Source of the DNA: Peptoniphilus sp. BV3C26
Lineage (GTDB): Bacteria > Bacillota > Clostridia > Tissierellales > Peptoniphilaceae
DNA length: 41,426 nucleotides
Direction of reading: 5' to 3'
Assembly (NCBI RefSeq): GCF_000478985.1
Contig: NZ_AWXB01000046.1
Location: 1-41,426, forward strand
The position numbers were made by a program, and so were the translations under genes. The stretch's first letter is position 1. Every line of letters begins with the position of its first letter. Below the pieces are notes generated by a model that saw nothing but the letters and a program-made list of their open reading frames with translations, searched no databases and was not told the DNA's origin. Shown here piece by piece: positions 1 to 7,720 of the stretch.

Positions 1-1043
1 GGATTATATGCATGGTCTACTTCTACAGGTGCTGTGTATATTCCGTCTTCTATCGGAAGCTTTACGTCTTCACTTGCTTTAAAGGCTTCTACTGCTGCCT
101 GTAGTGTCGCTACTCCTTGGTTTAAAGCTTCTTGATCTGTTGCAGTTTTTAATGTTTCTTCTGCTGTTGTTATTGCAGCTTTAAGAGTATTAAAAGCTTC
201 GTCTGTTTTCTTACCTTGTGCTATAGCCTTAGCTTCATTCACCTTTTCTTGTAGATCAGCTTTATTTAAGCCAGGTGTTGCACTCTCCACAAGGACCATT
301 TTATTCAAGTCAAAGTTATTGATGCCATACATGTTTTTGATGGGGTCTTCCCCTTCGGCCGGTTTGGCATCAACTTTTAGATTATTCCACTCACTATAGC
401 AACGTACATATCTGGCATTTTCAAGATATATGAATTGATTTGCATCTCCAAGTTTAGATATAGGTACATTTTCTAATCTTATCTTTGTAATTCTCTCTCC
501 ATACTCTTCCATAGCCGGGTCTAATGTAAACTCTTCTCCATCCAATATTTCGACAGGTTGTAATTTTCCGTCGGCAGTTTTATATCTGATCTCTTCATCG
601 TCATTTATTTTTACTAAACCATATTCTTCAGGACTTTCTTCTCCCATTACATTGTTTACATAAGATACTGTAAGGTTTGCTTTATTGTCTTTAATTTCAA
701 CTTCGTAATATGGATTAACTCCTATTTCCACGTTTAAAAGACCGTTGTTATCTGTGTGACGAGCCGCAAGCATCTTATTATATTCTTCTTTGGTGTATTT
801 AAACTTTCCATTCTCCCAAAGCCCTTTTATACCTGCATTCATTGGGTCTGTTTCATCTATAAGAGGCATTGCTTCATACTTACCTAATGAAAGAACTGCC
901 TTATTTGGCGTTGTTCTTAATTGGACTGTTTGAATTATAGGGTTTATATCTTCCACAGGTGCTATCTGGAATGCCGATACTGCCGAGGGGATTATCATAA
1001 TTCCGACAAGTGTTGCCGATATTATTCTTTTTATTTTGTTCAT
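1..1043 (-). CDS. Secreted surface protein with FIVAR-type repeat and start of a NEAT-like domain (partial, runs off left edge)
   Basis: The reading frame is open from an ATG at 1043 to the window edge (347 codons seen). The start has an AGGAG site just upstream, and the first 25 residues form a signal peptide (MNKIKRIISATLVGIMIIPS, then a small-residue cleavage region). Residues about 30-250 are beta-rich and unrecognised, possibly a degenerate heme-binding module. Residues about 255-325 form a helical FIVAR-like segment (LNKADLQEKVNEAKA... TLQAAVEAFKAS) common in Gram-positive surface proteins. The last visible residues (DGIYTAPVEVDHAYN) look like the first strand of a NEAT domain, matching DGFYKIPIKLWH in the NEAT protein at 5215-6675. 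It lies 38 bases after the flavodoxin gene and is probably the last visible gene of the heme operon. A role as cell-surface heme or hemoprotein receptor is inferred; the C-terminus and anchoring signal are outside the window. Confidence 0.75.
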   Translation of the reverse strand, partial: MNKIKRIISATLVGIMIIPSAVSAFQIAPVEDINPIIQTVQLRTTPNKAVLSLGKYEAMPLIDETDPMNAGIKGLWENGKFKYTKEEYNKMLAARHTDNNGLLNVEIGVNPYYEVEIKDNKANLTVSYVNNVMGEESPEEYGLVKINDDEEIRYKTADGKLQPVEILDGEEFTLDPAMEEYGERITKIRLENVPISKLGDANQFIYLENARYVRCYSEWNNLKVDAKPAEGEDPIKNMYGINNFDLNKMVLVESATPGLNKADLQEKVNEAKAIAQGKKTDEAFNTLKAAITTAEETLKTATDQEALNQGVATLQAAVEAFKASEDVKLPIEDGIYTAPVEVDHAYN

Positions 1044-1081
1044 TAGTACTCCTTTCATATTTTTCTTCTTACTTTTAGCTT

Positions 1082-1597
1082 TTAGTTTGCTAATCGTTTT
1101 ATGTTCTCCGCAAAATAGTTTGCTGCTTTTAATAGTTCTTCTTCTGTTGCCTTTCTTGATTTAAGGCTTGTTTCTATCATTTTTTCTTTTATCTTTTTTG
1201 GAACTACAAGTCCTGTTATTCCTTTTAATTTTTCTATCATCTTTGGGTCTACTAGTCCTGGGCATATGTATTGTCCCAGGGAATCTCTATCTTTTAATAG
1301 GTCCTGCAGATTTTTTATCACCTTCCTTCCATGTTCTGAGTCTGGCATGGCTCCCAAGGTCGCAAATAAGCCAAGTTTTTTATTTTTGATGGTCTTTAAG
1401 AACTTTAGGGTCTTGGTCTCTAAGGTCCCTCTATCAATCCAGGCTCCCAAAAGTATAAAGTCAAATTGTTCTACTTCAGGTGCATCTCTTATGTCTTTTA
1501 TTGTCATTTGTTGCTTGTCTTTTAAGACTTCATAAATTTTTTCTGCCATTCTCTTGGTGTTTCCCGTCTTTGATGAATAAATTATTAGTCCTTTCAC
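1082..1597 (-). CDS. Flavodoxin-family protein of the heme locus
   Basis: A 171-residue protein whose N-terminus KGLIIYSSKTGNTKRMAEKI is the flavodoxin phosphate-binding loop (S/T-x-T-G-N-T) for FMN. The segment FDFILLGAWIDRGTL is the second flavin-contact region. The start is GTG with GGAGG four bases upstream. It follows the ABC ATPase by 9 bases, so it is in the heme operon. Flavodoxins are electron carriers; in anaerobic heme loci they can feed heme reduction or radical-SAM heme breakdown, so supplying electrons for iron release from heme is a reasonable inference. No IsdG/HO-type heme oxygenase is seen here. It is cytoplasmic with no signal peptide. The fold is clear; the substrate is not. 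Confidence 0.8.
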   Translation of the reverse strand: MKGLIIYSSKTGNTKRMAEKIYEVLKDKQQMTIKDIRDAPEVEQFDFILLGAWIDRGTLETKTLKFLKTIKNKKLGLFATLGAMPDSEHGRKVIKNLQDLLKDRDSLGQYICPGLVDPKMIEKLKGITGLVVPKKIKEKMIETSLKSRKATEEELLKAANYFAENIKRLAN

Positions 1598-1606
1598 TTT
1601 TCCTCC

Positions 1607-2368
1607 TTAGTCTTCTGCAAATACATATTTTTTATTTTCTATATCTATTATTTTTAGCCTTGTGTCGTAAATCTTGCTTATCTTATCTTCTGTCAAGACT
1701 TGGCTTGCCTTTCCTTGAAATTCGATTTTTCCCTTCATCATTCCTACTATGGTGTCTGAATATTCTAAGGACTGGTTGATGTCGTGAAGGACCATGATTA
1801 TTGTCTTGCCAAGATTTTTATTCAAATTTCTTATTAGTTTTAAAATTTCTACCTGGTATTTTATGTCTAAGTAGGTTGTGGGTTCGTCTAAGAGAAGTAT
1901 CTCACTATCTTGTGCAATTGCCATGGCTATCCACGCCCTTTGGACTTGTCCACCTGATAGAGAGTTTACTCGCTCTTTTCTTATTTCTTCTAAACCACAA
2001 ACTTCTATGGCTTGGTTTATTTTATTTTTGTCCTCCTGACTTGGCTTCTGCATAAATCCTAGGTAGGGATTTCTTCCATAGGCAACAAGTTCTTCAACTT
2101 TAATATCGCCTGCTATTTGATTTTTTTGTCTAACTATGGCAACTTTTTTTGCAAATTCTTTTCTCTCTATATTTTTTATATTTTTGCCATCAAGACTTAT
2201 AAAACCCATTTTTGGTTTTTCCACTCTTGTTATTAGTTTAAAGAGGGTTGATTTTCCACAGCCGTTTGCTCCTAAGAGGGTGGTTATTTTATTTTTTTCT
2301 ATTTTTAGGCTTAAGTCTTTAATTACTGAGTTTTTTCCATAGGAGAAAAATAAGTGTTTAATTTCCAT
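1607..2368 (-). CDS. Heme/iron-siderophore ABC transporter ATP-binding protein (FecE/FhuC/HmuV type)
   Basis: A 253-residue ATPase. Walker A is GANGCGKST near residue 35, the Q-loop is RQKNQ, the ABC signature is LSGGQVQRA and Walker B is ILLLDEPTTYLD followed by the switch histidine in VLHD. The sequence AYGRNPYLG after the Q-loop is typical of iron-chelate and vitamin B12 importer ATPases. The start ATG has AGGAGG seven bases upstream and overlaps the end of the permease gene by 11 bases, which suggests translational coupling. It energises uptake through the FecCD-type permease encoded immediately upstream, with the lipoprotein receptor at 3334-4251. Confidence 0.92.
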   Translation of the reverse strand: MEIKHLFFSYGKNSVIKDLSLKIEKNKITTLLGANGCGKSTLFKLITRVEKPKMGFISLDGKNIKNIERKEFAKKVAIVRQKNQIAGDIKVEELVAYGRNPYLGFMQKPSQEDKNKINQAIEVCGLEEIRKERVNSLSGGQVQRAWIAMAIAQDSEILLLDEPTTYLDIKYQVEILKLIRNLNKNLGKTIIMVLHDINQSLEYSDTIVGMMKGKIEFQGKASQVLTEDKISKIYDTRLKIIDIENKKYVFAED

Positions 2369-3347
2369 AGTTTTTTCCTCCTATTTTAAGTAGTGTAATG
2401 AAAAATATTCCGCCTATTACTGTCATTACTATTGATGGTTTTATTTCGTAGGGGTAGGCTATTACTCTTCCTAAGGTGTCTGATAATAGGAGGGTTATGG
2501 CTCCTAATATCATTGAGTAGGGTATTAAGTTCTTGTGGTTTGAGCCAAGAATTATTCTTCCTATGTGTGGTACTACTAATCCTAAAAATCCTATTACTCC
2601 TACTATTGCTGTTGATACGGAGGCTAGAATTATTGCTATTAGTGCCAGAATAAATCTGTCTCTATTGACGTTTACTCCCAAGGATTTTGCTGTTTGGTCT
2701 TCCAGTTGAAGTAGGTTTGCTGTTCTTATGGTGAAGAGTGCTATTATTAGAAATAGGATTCCGTAAATTGCCATAATTTTTACGTCTGACCAGGTTTTTT
2801 GTGCTACATTTCCTTCTATTATGGATTGTACGTTTGTTAGGTTTCCTCCCATCATGGCTTTTATTGCGTCATTTATTCCTATTAGGGTCATGTTGAGTGC
2901 CACACCTACGAGGATTAATTTTATTGGGTTGGATCCTCCGTTCCAAGCTAGTGAATATATTAAGAGGTAGGCAAGGAGTCCTCCCACAACTGAAAAAAGT
3001 GGGCTAAAGGCATATAAGCCAGGGAATAATATCATTACAAGGCTTGCTGATAGACTAGCTGCTGATGATATTCCTATTATTCCTGGATCTGTTAGGGGAT
3101 TTTGCATTACTGCTTGAAGGAGAACTCCTGATGTTGCAAGGGCTGCTCCAGCTAGTATTGAGATTATTATTCTTGGAAACCTAAGGTCATATATTGTCGC
3201 CACGTCGGGATCATATTCTATGAACAAGCCTCTTATTAATTTGCCAAAGGTCATTTCTATAGATCCTGTTTTTGCTGAATAAAGTATGAGTCCTATTAGG
3301 ACTAGGATTGATATGGTGTAAACTAGGATGATTTTATTTTTCTTCAT
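2358..3347 (-). CDS. Heme/iron ABC transporter permease (FecCD family)
   Basis: A type II (BtuC/FecCD) importer permease with about ten membrane segments. Visible family landmarks are the DLRFPRIIISILAGAALATSG stretch near the N-terminus, LLQAVMQNPLTDPGIIGIS, and the coupling-helix region GVIGFLGLVVPHIGR near residue 250. I place the start at the ATG at 3347 (MKKNKII), which has AGGTGAT seven bases upstream. A GTG at 3359 is possible but overlaps that ribosome site. The gene overlaps the preceding receptor gene by 14 bases. It should form a homodimeric channel that moves heme or iron-chelate across the membrane, powered by the adjacent ATPase. Confidence 0.92.
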   Translation of the reverse strand: MKKNKIILVYTISILVLIGLILYSAKTGSIEMTFGKLIRGLFIEYDPDVATIYDLRFPRIIISILAGAALATSGVLLQAVMQNPLTDPGIIGISSAASLSASLVMILFPGLYAFSPLFSVVGGLLAYLLIYSLAWNGGSNPIKLILVGVALNMTLIGINDAIKAMMGGNLTNVQSIIEGNVAQKTWSDVKIMAIYGILFLIIALFTIRTANLLQLEDQTAKSLGVNVNRDRFILALIAIILASVSTAIVGVIGFLGLVVPHIGRIILGSNHKNLIPYSMILGAITLLLSDTLGRVIAYPYEIKPSIVMTVIGGIFFITLLKIGGKNYGN

Positions 3348-4251
3348 TTGTCTTATCACCTGTATTTCCTACTTCATTTGAGTCTTTTCCATAGAAGAGT
3401 TTGTCTAAGTCATTTAGGGCTTCCTTGTAGTTGAACTTGGCACTCATACCAAATTTTTTGTAGTCAAGGTCATAAACCTTTCCCTCTTGAACTGCCCTAA
3501 AGTGTTTCCAAATGTCATTTTCTGCAAAGTCTTTTTTAAACATTTCCATTACTTCTTCTGGCAAGGCGTGGGCTGTTCTTAATATTATGTCTGGATCTTT
3601 TTGTAGCATGTCTTCTGTGTTTATTGTTATGAATTGTTGATTGGTGCCACCATAGACATTTTCTGCTCCTGCAAGTTCTGCGAGGCTTCCTACATAGGAG
3701 TTTTCTGTTGCTACTACATAGGACCCTGGCAAACCCATAAGGATTAATACCTTTGGTGCTTTTTTGTCCTTATGCTTTTCTCTGTAGTCGTCTATGAATT
3801 TTTTGTAGTCGTCAATTAAGGCTTTGGCCTCTTTTTTTCTGTTAAGTAATTTTCCCAGATCCTCTATTGACTTATACATTCCATCTGTGTTGTTTAGATT
3901 CAAAAATCCATAGTCAAGGTCTGCTGCCTTGTATTTTGGAAGTAGGTCTGAGATTAAGGACACTGGTGAAAAAACATAGTCTGGATTTATTTGTTTTAAT
4001 TTTTCTATGTCTGGTGTCATTGCCATACCTACTTTTGGTACGTCTTTATATCTTTCTGGCATTTTATCTATTTCTGAGTCTGGTACTGCAACTAGGTCTA
4101 TGTTTAATTTTTCCATAATGTAAACTGTTGCCATGGATGTTGCTGCTATTCTTAAGTTGCCTCCGGTCTTCTTTCCTTCTGTTTTTTGGTTGACGCATCC
4201 TGTTAATAGGAGGATTGCAAGTAAAAGTGTAGAAATTTTAGTTTTCTTCAT
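3334..4251 (-). CDS. Heme/iron ABC transporter substrate-binding lipoprotein (IsdE/HtsA-like)
   Basis: A cluster-8 type receptor of about 305 residues. The signal peptide ends in the lipobox LLTGC, so the mature protein is anchored to the outer membrane face by Cys. Both lobes of the periplasmic-binding fold are visible: NLRIAATSMATVYIMEKLNI and DYVFSPVSLI in lobe one, and APKVLILMGLPGSYVVATEN, YVGSLAELAGAENVYGG and DPDIILRTAHA in lobe two. Two ATGs compete: 4257 lies only three bases after GGAGG, while 4251 (MKKTK) lies nine bases after, so I chose 4251. It overlaps the Shp-like gene. With NEAT and Shp-like proteins upstream, heme is the most likely ligand (inference). Confidence 0.88.
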   Translation of the reverse strand: MKKTKISTLLLAILLLTGCVNQKTEGKKTGGNLRIAATSMATVYIMEKLNIDLVAVPDSEIDKMPERYKDVPKVGMAMTPDIEKLKQINPDYVFSPVSLISDLLPKYKAADLDYGFLNLNNTDGMYKSIEDLGKLLNRKKEAKALIDDYKKFIDDYREKHKDKKAPKVLILMGLPGSYVVATENSYVGSLAELAGAENVYGGTNQQFITINTEDMLQKDPDIILRTAHALPEEVMEMFKKDFAENDIWKHFRAVQEGKVYDLDYKKFGMSAKFNYKEALNDLDKLFYGKDSNEVGNTGDKTNEEK

Positions 4252-5218
4252 TTTCATATGCCTCCATTCTTTCGTCTTCTAAGTCGCTTTCCATTTTTTT
4301 ATAGTATAAAAATGTTAGTAGGCTTATTAGAATTAAAATTGTTGTTACTGAAAATAAAACTCCTATTAATAAATATATAAATGCCATTGTTATTTTCCCA
4401 AGGGGTCTGTTGTCTTTTTCTTCTTCGCTTGTGTCGGAGTAGTATAGTTTTTTTATTTGGGGTGAGTCTTTTGTTAATAGACCATGTTTATAGCCTAAAT
4501 CTCCTGCTGAAAATTTTGAGTTTACTGGCTTTACTTCTATTTTTTCTCCTTCACTTGCTTGTAGAATTTGTCCTACTTGGGAGCCTCCTTCTACAGGTTT
4601 CATATTTTTTAAGTTTAAAGGGCTATTTCCTGTGTTTTTTTCAGTTTCTATAGGGTTTTGTGCTGTATTTTGATTTTCTTCTATTTCTTCTTCTTGCCCT
4701 ATGTTTACTGGTTGATTGTCTTCTGGTAGGTCTTCTAAGGTTTTAAAGTCGGTGTTACCTGGCGCGGGATTTGATATGTCATAATAGAAAACTACATCTC
4801 TTCCCATTGGTCCTACGAAAAATGTTGCTCTTACTATTACATTTTTTGAGGGGATTTCAAATCTATAGTCTTTTGTTTCTTCTGTTTGACCTGTTACTTC
4901 TGCTGATACTGAATAAAAGTCTTTTTCTCCTCTTTCTTGCACTGCAAATGTTTCGTTTTTTATATAGTTTGCAAGACTATATCTAACTGATAGGAACATT
5001 CTTCCGTCGTCTGTTGTTTCTAAAAGGGCTTGGGGGTTAAGTACATTTTCTGTCATTCCTTGTCCTATGCCTGGATTGTTGCCTGCGTCTTCTATTACTC
5101 CTGTGACTGGATGTATGTAATAGGGTGTGGCTTTAAATATTTCTTGGGTGTAGGCTAGGGCTTTGGTGGTTGTCAAAAGGCTTAACATCAATAAAAATAT
5201 TAAAATTTTTCTTTTCAT
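4238..5218 (-). CDS. Membrane-anchored heme-binding protein with Shp-like domain
   Basis: A 326-residue protein with an N-terminal signal peptide (MKRKILIFLLMLSLLTTTKA) and one C-terminal membrane helix near residues 280-305, then a charged tail, so it is anchored with its domain outside. Residues about 30-150 resemble the streptococcal Shp heme-binding domain: YYIHPVTGVIEDAGN, GQGMTENVLNPQALLE, RMFLSVRYSLANY and FFVGPMGRDVVFYYDI. A Pro/Glu/Asn-rich linker follows. In streptococci Shp passes heme from a surface receptor to the HtsA lipoprotein. The gene order here (NEAT protein, Shp-like, receptor, permease, ATPase) supports the same relay. The start overlaps the NEAT gene stop by four bases and has GGAGG seven bases before it. 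Confidence 0.8.
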   Translation of the reverse strand: MKRKILIFLLMLSLLTTTKALAYTQEIFKATPYYIHPVTGVIEDAGNNPGIGQGMTENVLNPQALLETTDDGRMFLSVRYSLANYIKNETFAVQERGEKDFYSVSAEVTGQTEETKDYRFEIPSKNVIVRATFFVGPMGRDVVFYYDISNPAPGNTDFKTLEDLPEDNQPVNIGQEEEIEENQNTAQNPIETEKNTGNSPLNLKNMKPVEGGSQVGQILQASEGEKIEVKPVNSKFSAGDLGYKHGLLTKDSPQIKKLYYSDTSEEEKDNRPLGKITMAFIYLLIGVLFSVTTILILISLLTFLYYKKMESDLEDERMEAYENEEN

Positions 5219-6675
5219 TCTTTCCTCCTTAATTCTTTTAATAATCTTTCTTCGTCTTTTAAATTAAGGATTAAGTTTAAGCATTTTTTAATGAATATGA
5301 TGCTTGTAATATTTATTGCTAATATAATTACTATGGCAAAAAATATTATGGCTTTTGATTCTCTTGTGTCTGATTTTAATGTTTCTTTGTCTTCTGTGTT
5401 TGCCTTTTCAGTTTTTTCACTGGCTTTTATCCCTAGGTTTGAGCTTGCATTTTCTCCTTGTGCTTTTACGCTTGCTTTTATTTCTTCAAGGCTTGGTGTT
5501 TTTTTGCTTATTGCTTTTACGCTTTTTGAGCTTTGTAAATTTCTTGAGCTTGTTGAAGTTTTTATTTTTTGTGATTTTGGTGCTTTTACAGAGTTCATAA
5601 AGGCTTTTGCTTTTGATGTTTTTTGGGAGTTTGTTGTTTTAAGCTTTGGTCCTTGTGTTTTATTGTCTATGGAGTTTGTTACTTTTGTTTTATTTTCTGC
5701 TACTTTGACCAAGGCATAGTTGCCTGGATTTTTTCCCCTAAATTTTACGTGTTCTCCGTCAATTTCAAAGTTTACTTCTTTTTTGTCTTCTGTGAAGTCA
5801 TACACTTTTAAGTTATCGTCTTTGGAAAACTTAAATAGTGGAAGTTTTATTTCAAAATCTTTTTTAGGTTTTATTTTTTCTCTTTTGCCTTGTACGTCTT
5901 CTTTGTCTATGACTTTGTCAACTGGTCCCAAAAATTCAATGTTATATACTGCTACTTGATCTAAGGGTGTAAATTTGGATGAAACTTCTTCTGCTGCTTT
6001 TCCAGAGAGTTTGTTTCCATAAAAGGTGTATTCTTTGTCAAAGGTGTCCGGATCTGCGTAAACCCATATTCCCTTGTTTTGAAGGACCGCTTTTTCTTTT
6101 GGATTAAATTCTTTCTTTTTAGGTCCTTCTTCAAATTCCTTTATTAGTTTAGCGTCTTCATAGTTGATTTTTTCAAGTTTTGAAAAGTCAAGTTTTAGTC
6201 TTGCTTTTATGGGTGCATCTCCCATAGGCTCAACTTTAGGGTCAACATAAACATAGGTCATTTCGTTTTTATTTAGCAGGCTAGTTTTAAATACTGATGG
6301 CCTTTTTTCTTCTTCGTCAGGAATTTCCATGGTAAAAGATCCCCTGTCTGCTGGATAAAAAATCCCATCTTCTTTTTGCACATATAAATTTACAAGGGAT
6401 GCTATTAATTTCATGTACTCCATCTTTCCTGAACCTATGTATAAATATCCTTCTTTATTTTTTACCTCTATCTCTGCTGTTTGATTTAAAGCTTTATTTC
6501 CCATGCTTTCTTTTTCTTCTATTGAATGCCAAAGTTTTATTGGAATTTTATAAAAACCGTCTTCTAAGCCAAGATCTTCTTTTTTTGGAAATTCTGAATC
6601 CATTTCCTTTGAAAAGCTTATTTTCGGTAAAAAAATTAAAAGTAAAATCAAAAAAAATACGTATTTCTTTTTAAT
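5215..6675 (-). CDS. NEAT-domain heme-binding surface protein, apparent AUU start
   Basis: First gene of the heme operon. The NEAT domain is at about residues 38-175: DGFYKIPIKLWHSIEEKESM, then LNQTAEIEVKNKEGYLYIG, the helix EYMKLIASLVNLYV and the strand EMTYVYVDP carrying the tyrosines expected to ligate heme. A second beta-rich region (about 205-340) is unrecognised. Then comes a Lys/Ser/Thr/Asn-rich spacer and a C-terminal membrane helix (AIIFFAIVIILAINITSIIF) with a basic tail, so it is membrane-anchored and presumably spans the wall. No ATG/GTG/TTG sits at the ribosome site. The frame extends upstream of a TTG at 6651 through KKKYVFF to an ATT at 6675, eight bases after AGGAGG; starting there gives a normal lysine-rich signal peptide. 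A TTG start would lie 32 bases from the site and remove the basic residues. Confidence 0.85.
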   Translation of the reverse strand: MKKKYVFFLILLLIFLPKISFSKEMDSEFPKKEDLGLEDGFYKIPIKLWHSIEEKESMGNKALNQTAEIEVKNKEGYLYIGSGKMEYMKLIASLVNLYVQKEDGIFYPADRGSFTMEIPDEEEKRPSVFKTSLLNKNEMTYVYVDPKVEPMGDAPIKARLKLDFSKLEKINYEDAKLIKEFEEGPKKKEFNPKEKAVLQNKGIWVYADPDTFDKEYTFYGNKLSGKAAEEVSSKFTPLDQVAVYNIEFLGPVDKVIDKEDVQGKREKIKPKKDFEIKLPLFKFSKDDNLKVYDFTEDKKEVNFEIDGEHVKFRGKNPGNYALVKVAENKTKVTNSIDNKTQGPKLKTTNSQKTSKAKAFMNSVKAPKSQKIKTSTSSRNLQSSKSVKAISKKTPSLEEIKASVKAQGENASSNLGIKASEKTEKANTEDKETLKSDTRESKAIIFFAIVIILAINITSIIFIKKCLNLILNLKDEERLLKELRRKE

Positions 6676-6689
6676 TTTAAAAACCTCCT
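6673..6689 (-). promoter_or_regulatory. Shine-Dalgarno AGGAGG followed by ATT start codon
   Basis: Minus strand AGGAGG (6689-6684), an eight-base spacer, then ATT (6675-6673) in frame with the NEAT gene. No canonical start codon exists in the frame between this site and the TTG at 6651. This decides the start proposed for the NEAT gene. Confidence 0.6.
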
Positions 6690-6706
6690 TTTTGTAATTT
6701 ATAATT

Positions 6707-6721
6707 TGATAATTGATATCA
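6707..6721. promoter_or_regulatory. Fur-like 7-1-7 box in heme operon leader
   Basis: TGATAATTGATATCA approximates the TGATAAT-n-ATTATCA iron box used by Fur-family repressors (two mismatches in the second half). It lies just downstream of the predicted start of transcription of the heme operon, a position where a repressor would block elongation or initiation. The same TGATAATTGATAT core recurs at 6833 and 11464. Confidence 0.5.
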
Positions 6722-6740
6722 TATAATTGACATCACCCTA

Positions 6741-6769
6741 ATTATAAACGCATTTCTACTTTTTTAAAG
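6741..6769 (-). promoter_or_regulatory. Predicted promoter of the heme operon
   Basis: Minus strand TATAAT (6746-6741) preceded at 17 bases by a weak -35 (CTTTAA, 6769-6764). It is the best -10 in the 230-base gap ahead of the NEAT gene and gives a leader of about 60 bases containing the Fur-like box. Confidence 0.45.
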
Positions 6770-6771
6770 AT

Positions 6772-6811
6772 TTTTTATAAAAAAAAATAAGTTAACCTGA
6801 GTTAACTTATT
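6772..6811 (-). terminator. AT-rich palindrome with T-tract: terminator of the regulator operon and/or operator
   Basis: The 26-base inverted repeat at 6786-6811 has 11-base arms (AATAAGTTAAC and its complement) around CTGA. On the minus strand it is followed by a run of T, so it can terminate leftward transcription from the regulator gene at 6905-7720. Its core GTTAACCTGAGTTAAC also matches the palindrome at 11615-11630, which has no comparable T-tract, so a protein-binding role is equally possible. Confidence 0.55.
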
Positions 6812-6832
6812 TCTGATTTTTTATTTTCTTTT

Positions 6833-6892
6833 TGATAATTGATTTTATTAAGCTTAAATTCAAGCCATTATTTTTAGATAATGATAATTATT
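6833..6892. promoter_or_regulatory. Two further Fur-like boxes between the regulator and the heme operon
   Basis: TGATAATTGATTTTA at 6833-6847 and GATAATGATAATTATT at 6877-6892. The second is close to the classical GATAAT hexamer array of Fur sites. Both are upstream of the predicted heme promoter. Binding by Fur is inferred from sequence only. Confidence 0.4.
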
Positions 6893-6899
6893 TTTGATA

Positions 6900-6914
6900 T
6901 TAACTTAGGTTAAC
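6900..6914. promoter_or_regulatory. Imperfect copy of the GTTAAC-N4-GTTAAC palindrome
   Basis: TTAACTTAGGTTAAC overlaps the stop codon end of the regulator gene. It matches the complete palindromes at 6791-6806 and 11615-11630 except for the outermost base of one arm. It could be an auxiliary site for the regulator encoded here. Confidence 0.4.
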
Positions 6915-7720
6915 AAAAAAATAAAATTTGCTTTTTCTACATGGCTGATAAAGCCTATTTGGGATTTTATGGTTAAATTCAGTGATGTTTGCATAGAGCT
7001 TTTCCCCAATTTGTTCCAATATTTTACAACTTTTAGGGGAATTTTAAAAATTCCATTTTCTCCATCTATTTTATGGCTTCCTTTTTCGTCTTCATAGTAT
7101 AAGATTATTGCTATGGCTTTTTTATTGTATCCTCCATGAATTTTTTCTATTATTTTTGATTTTATACAAATGTAGGCTTCTTCGTCTTCTATTATTTCAA
7201 AATTTTTTTCAAATCCCATCATTGCCATGGAGTTTTCAACAAAGGACTCCTTGTTATTTTCACTGATTTTATAGATTGTTAGATGGGTTTCGCAGGGAAA
7301 TTTTGAATATATGTTAAGGATGTCCTCTCCCGCTATTTTAGTTTTTAATTTTTCTATTTCTTTTATTTTTTCTGAAAGGTATTCTATAACGTCATTTAAA
7401 TTTTCTATATAAATTAATTCTTCTGCTATTTCTCTATTTTTTTCGTCTTTTATTTTAAAGGCGTTTTCTACTATTATTTGTGAATTACTTATTTTTTTAT
7501 TGTATGCTTCTGCGTATTTTTCTCCTATGGCTGTTAAATAATATCTGTTTAATTCTTTATAGAATATGCCTAAGATAACCATTCTATCCATTATTTTTTT
7601 TGCGTTTGCCTTGGAGCAATAAAAGTTTTTTGAAAATTCAGTTATTGTATTTTTTCCTGAATTATTGTTTAAAAATAAAAGATATTGGACCTGCATTTTT
7701 GTTAGATTTGTTTTTTTCAT
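6905..7720 (-). CDS. DtxR-like winged-helix metal/heme regulator with unassigned C-terminal domain
   Basis: A 271-residue protein. Residues 1-75 form a winged helix like the DNA-binding part of iron-dependent repressors (KMQVQYLLFLNN, ITEFSKNFYCSKANAKKIMD, then the wing GIFYKELNRYYLTAIGEKYA). A short helical segment (IEYLSEKIKEIEKLKTKIAG) follows, where DtxR proteins dimerise. The C-terminal 140 residues are beta-rich and unlike the classical DtxR SH3 domain. The final part NGIFKIPLKVVKYWNKLGKS, then SMQTSLNLTIKSQIG, loosely resembles the first strands of NEAT domains. It is the last gene of the ABC operon, starting right after the stop of the upstream gene with a poorly placed ribosome site (GGAG, 13 bases), so coupling is likely. 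It probably controls both operons through the nearby palindromes. The ligand is unknown. Confidence 0.6.
   Translation of the reverse strand: MKKTNLTKMQVQYLLFLNNNSGKNTITEFSKNFYCSKANAKKIMDRMVILGIFYKELNRYYLTAIGEKYAEAYNKKISNSQIIVENAFKIKDEKNREIAEELIYIENLNDVIEYLSEKIKEIEKLKTKIAGEDILNIYSKFPCETHLTIYKISENNKESFVENSMAMMGFEKNFEIIEDEEAYICIKSKIIEKIHGGYNKKAIAIILYYEDEKGSHKIDGENGIFKIPLKVVKYWNKLGKSSMQTSLNLTIKSQIGFISHVEKANFIFLLT

Noticed and set aside
1168-2653. Plus-strand open frames rich in Leu/Phe opposite the heme operon
   Set aside because: They are antisense shadows of AT-rich genes, lack ribosome sites and have repetitive hydrophobic composition; the minus-strand frames have clear motifs.
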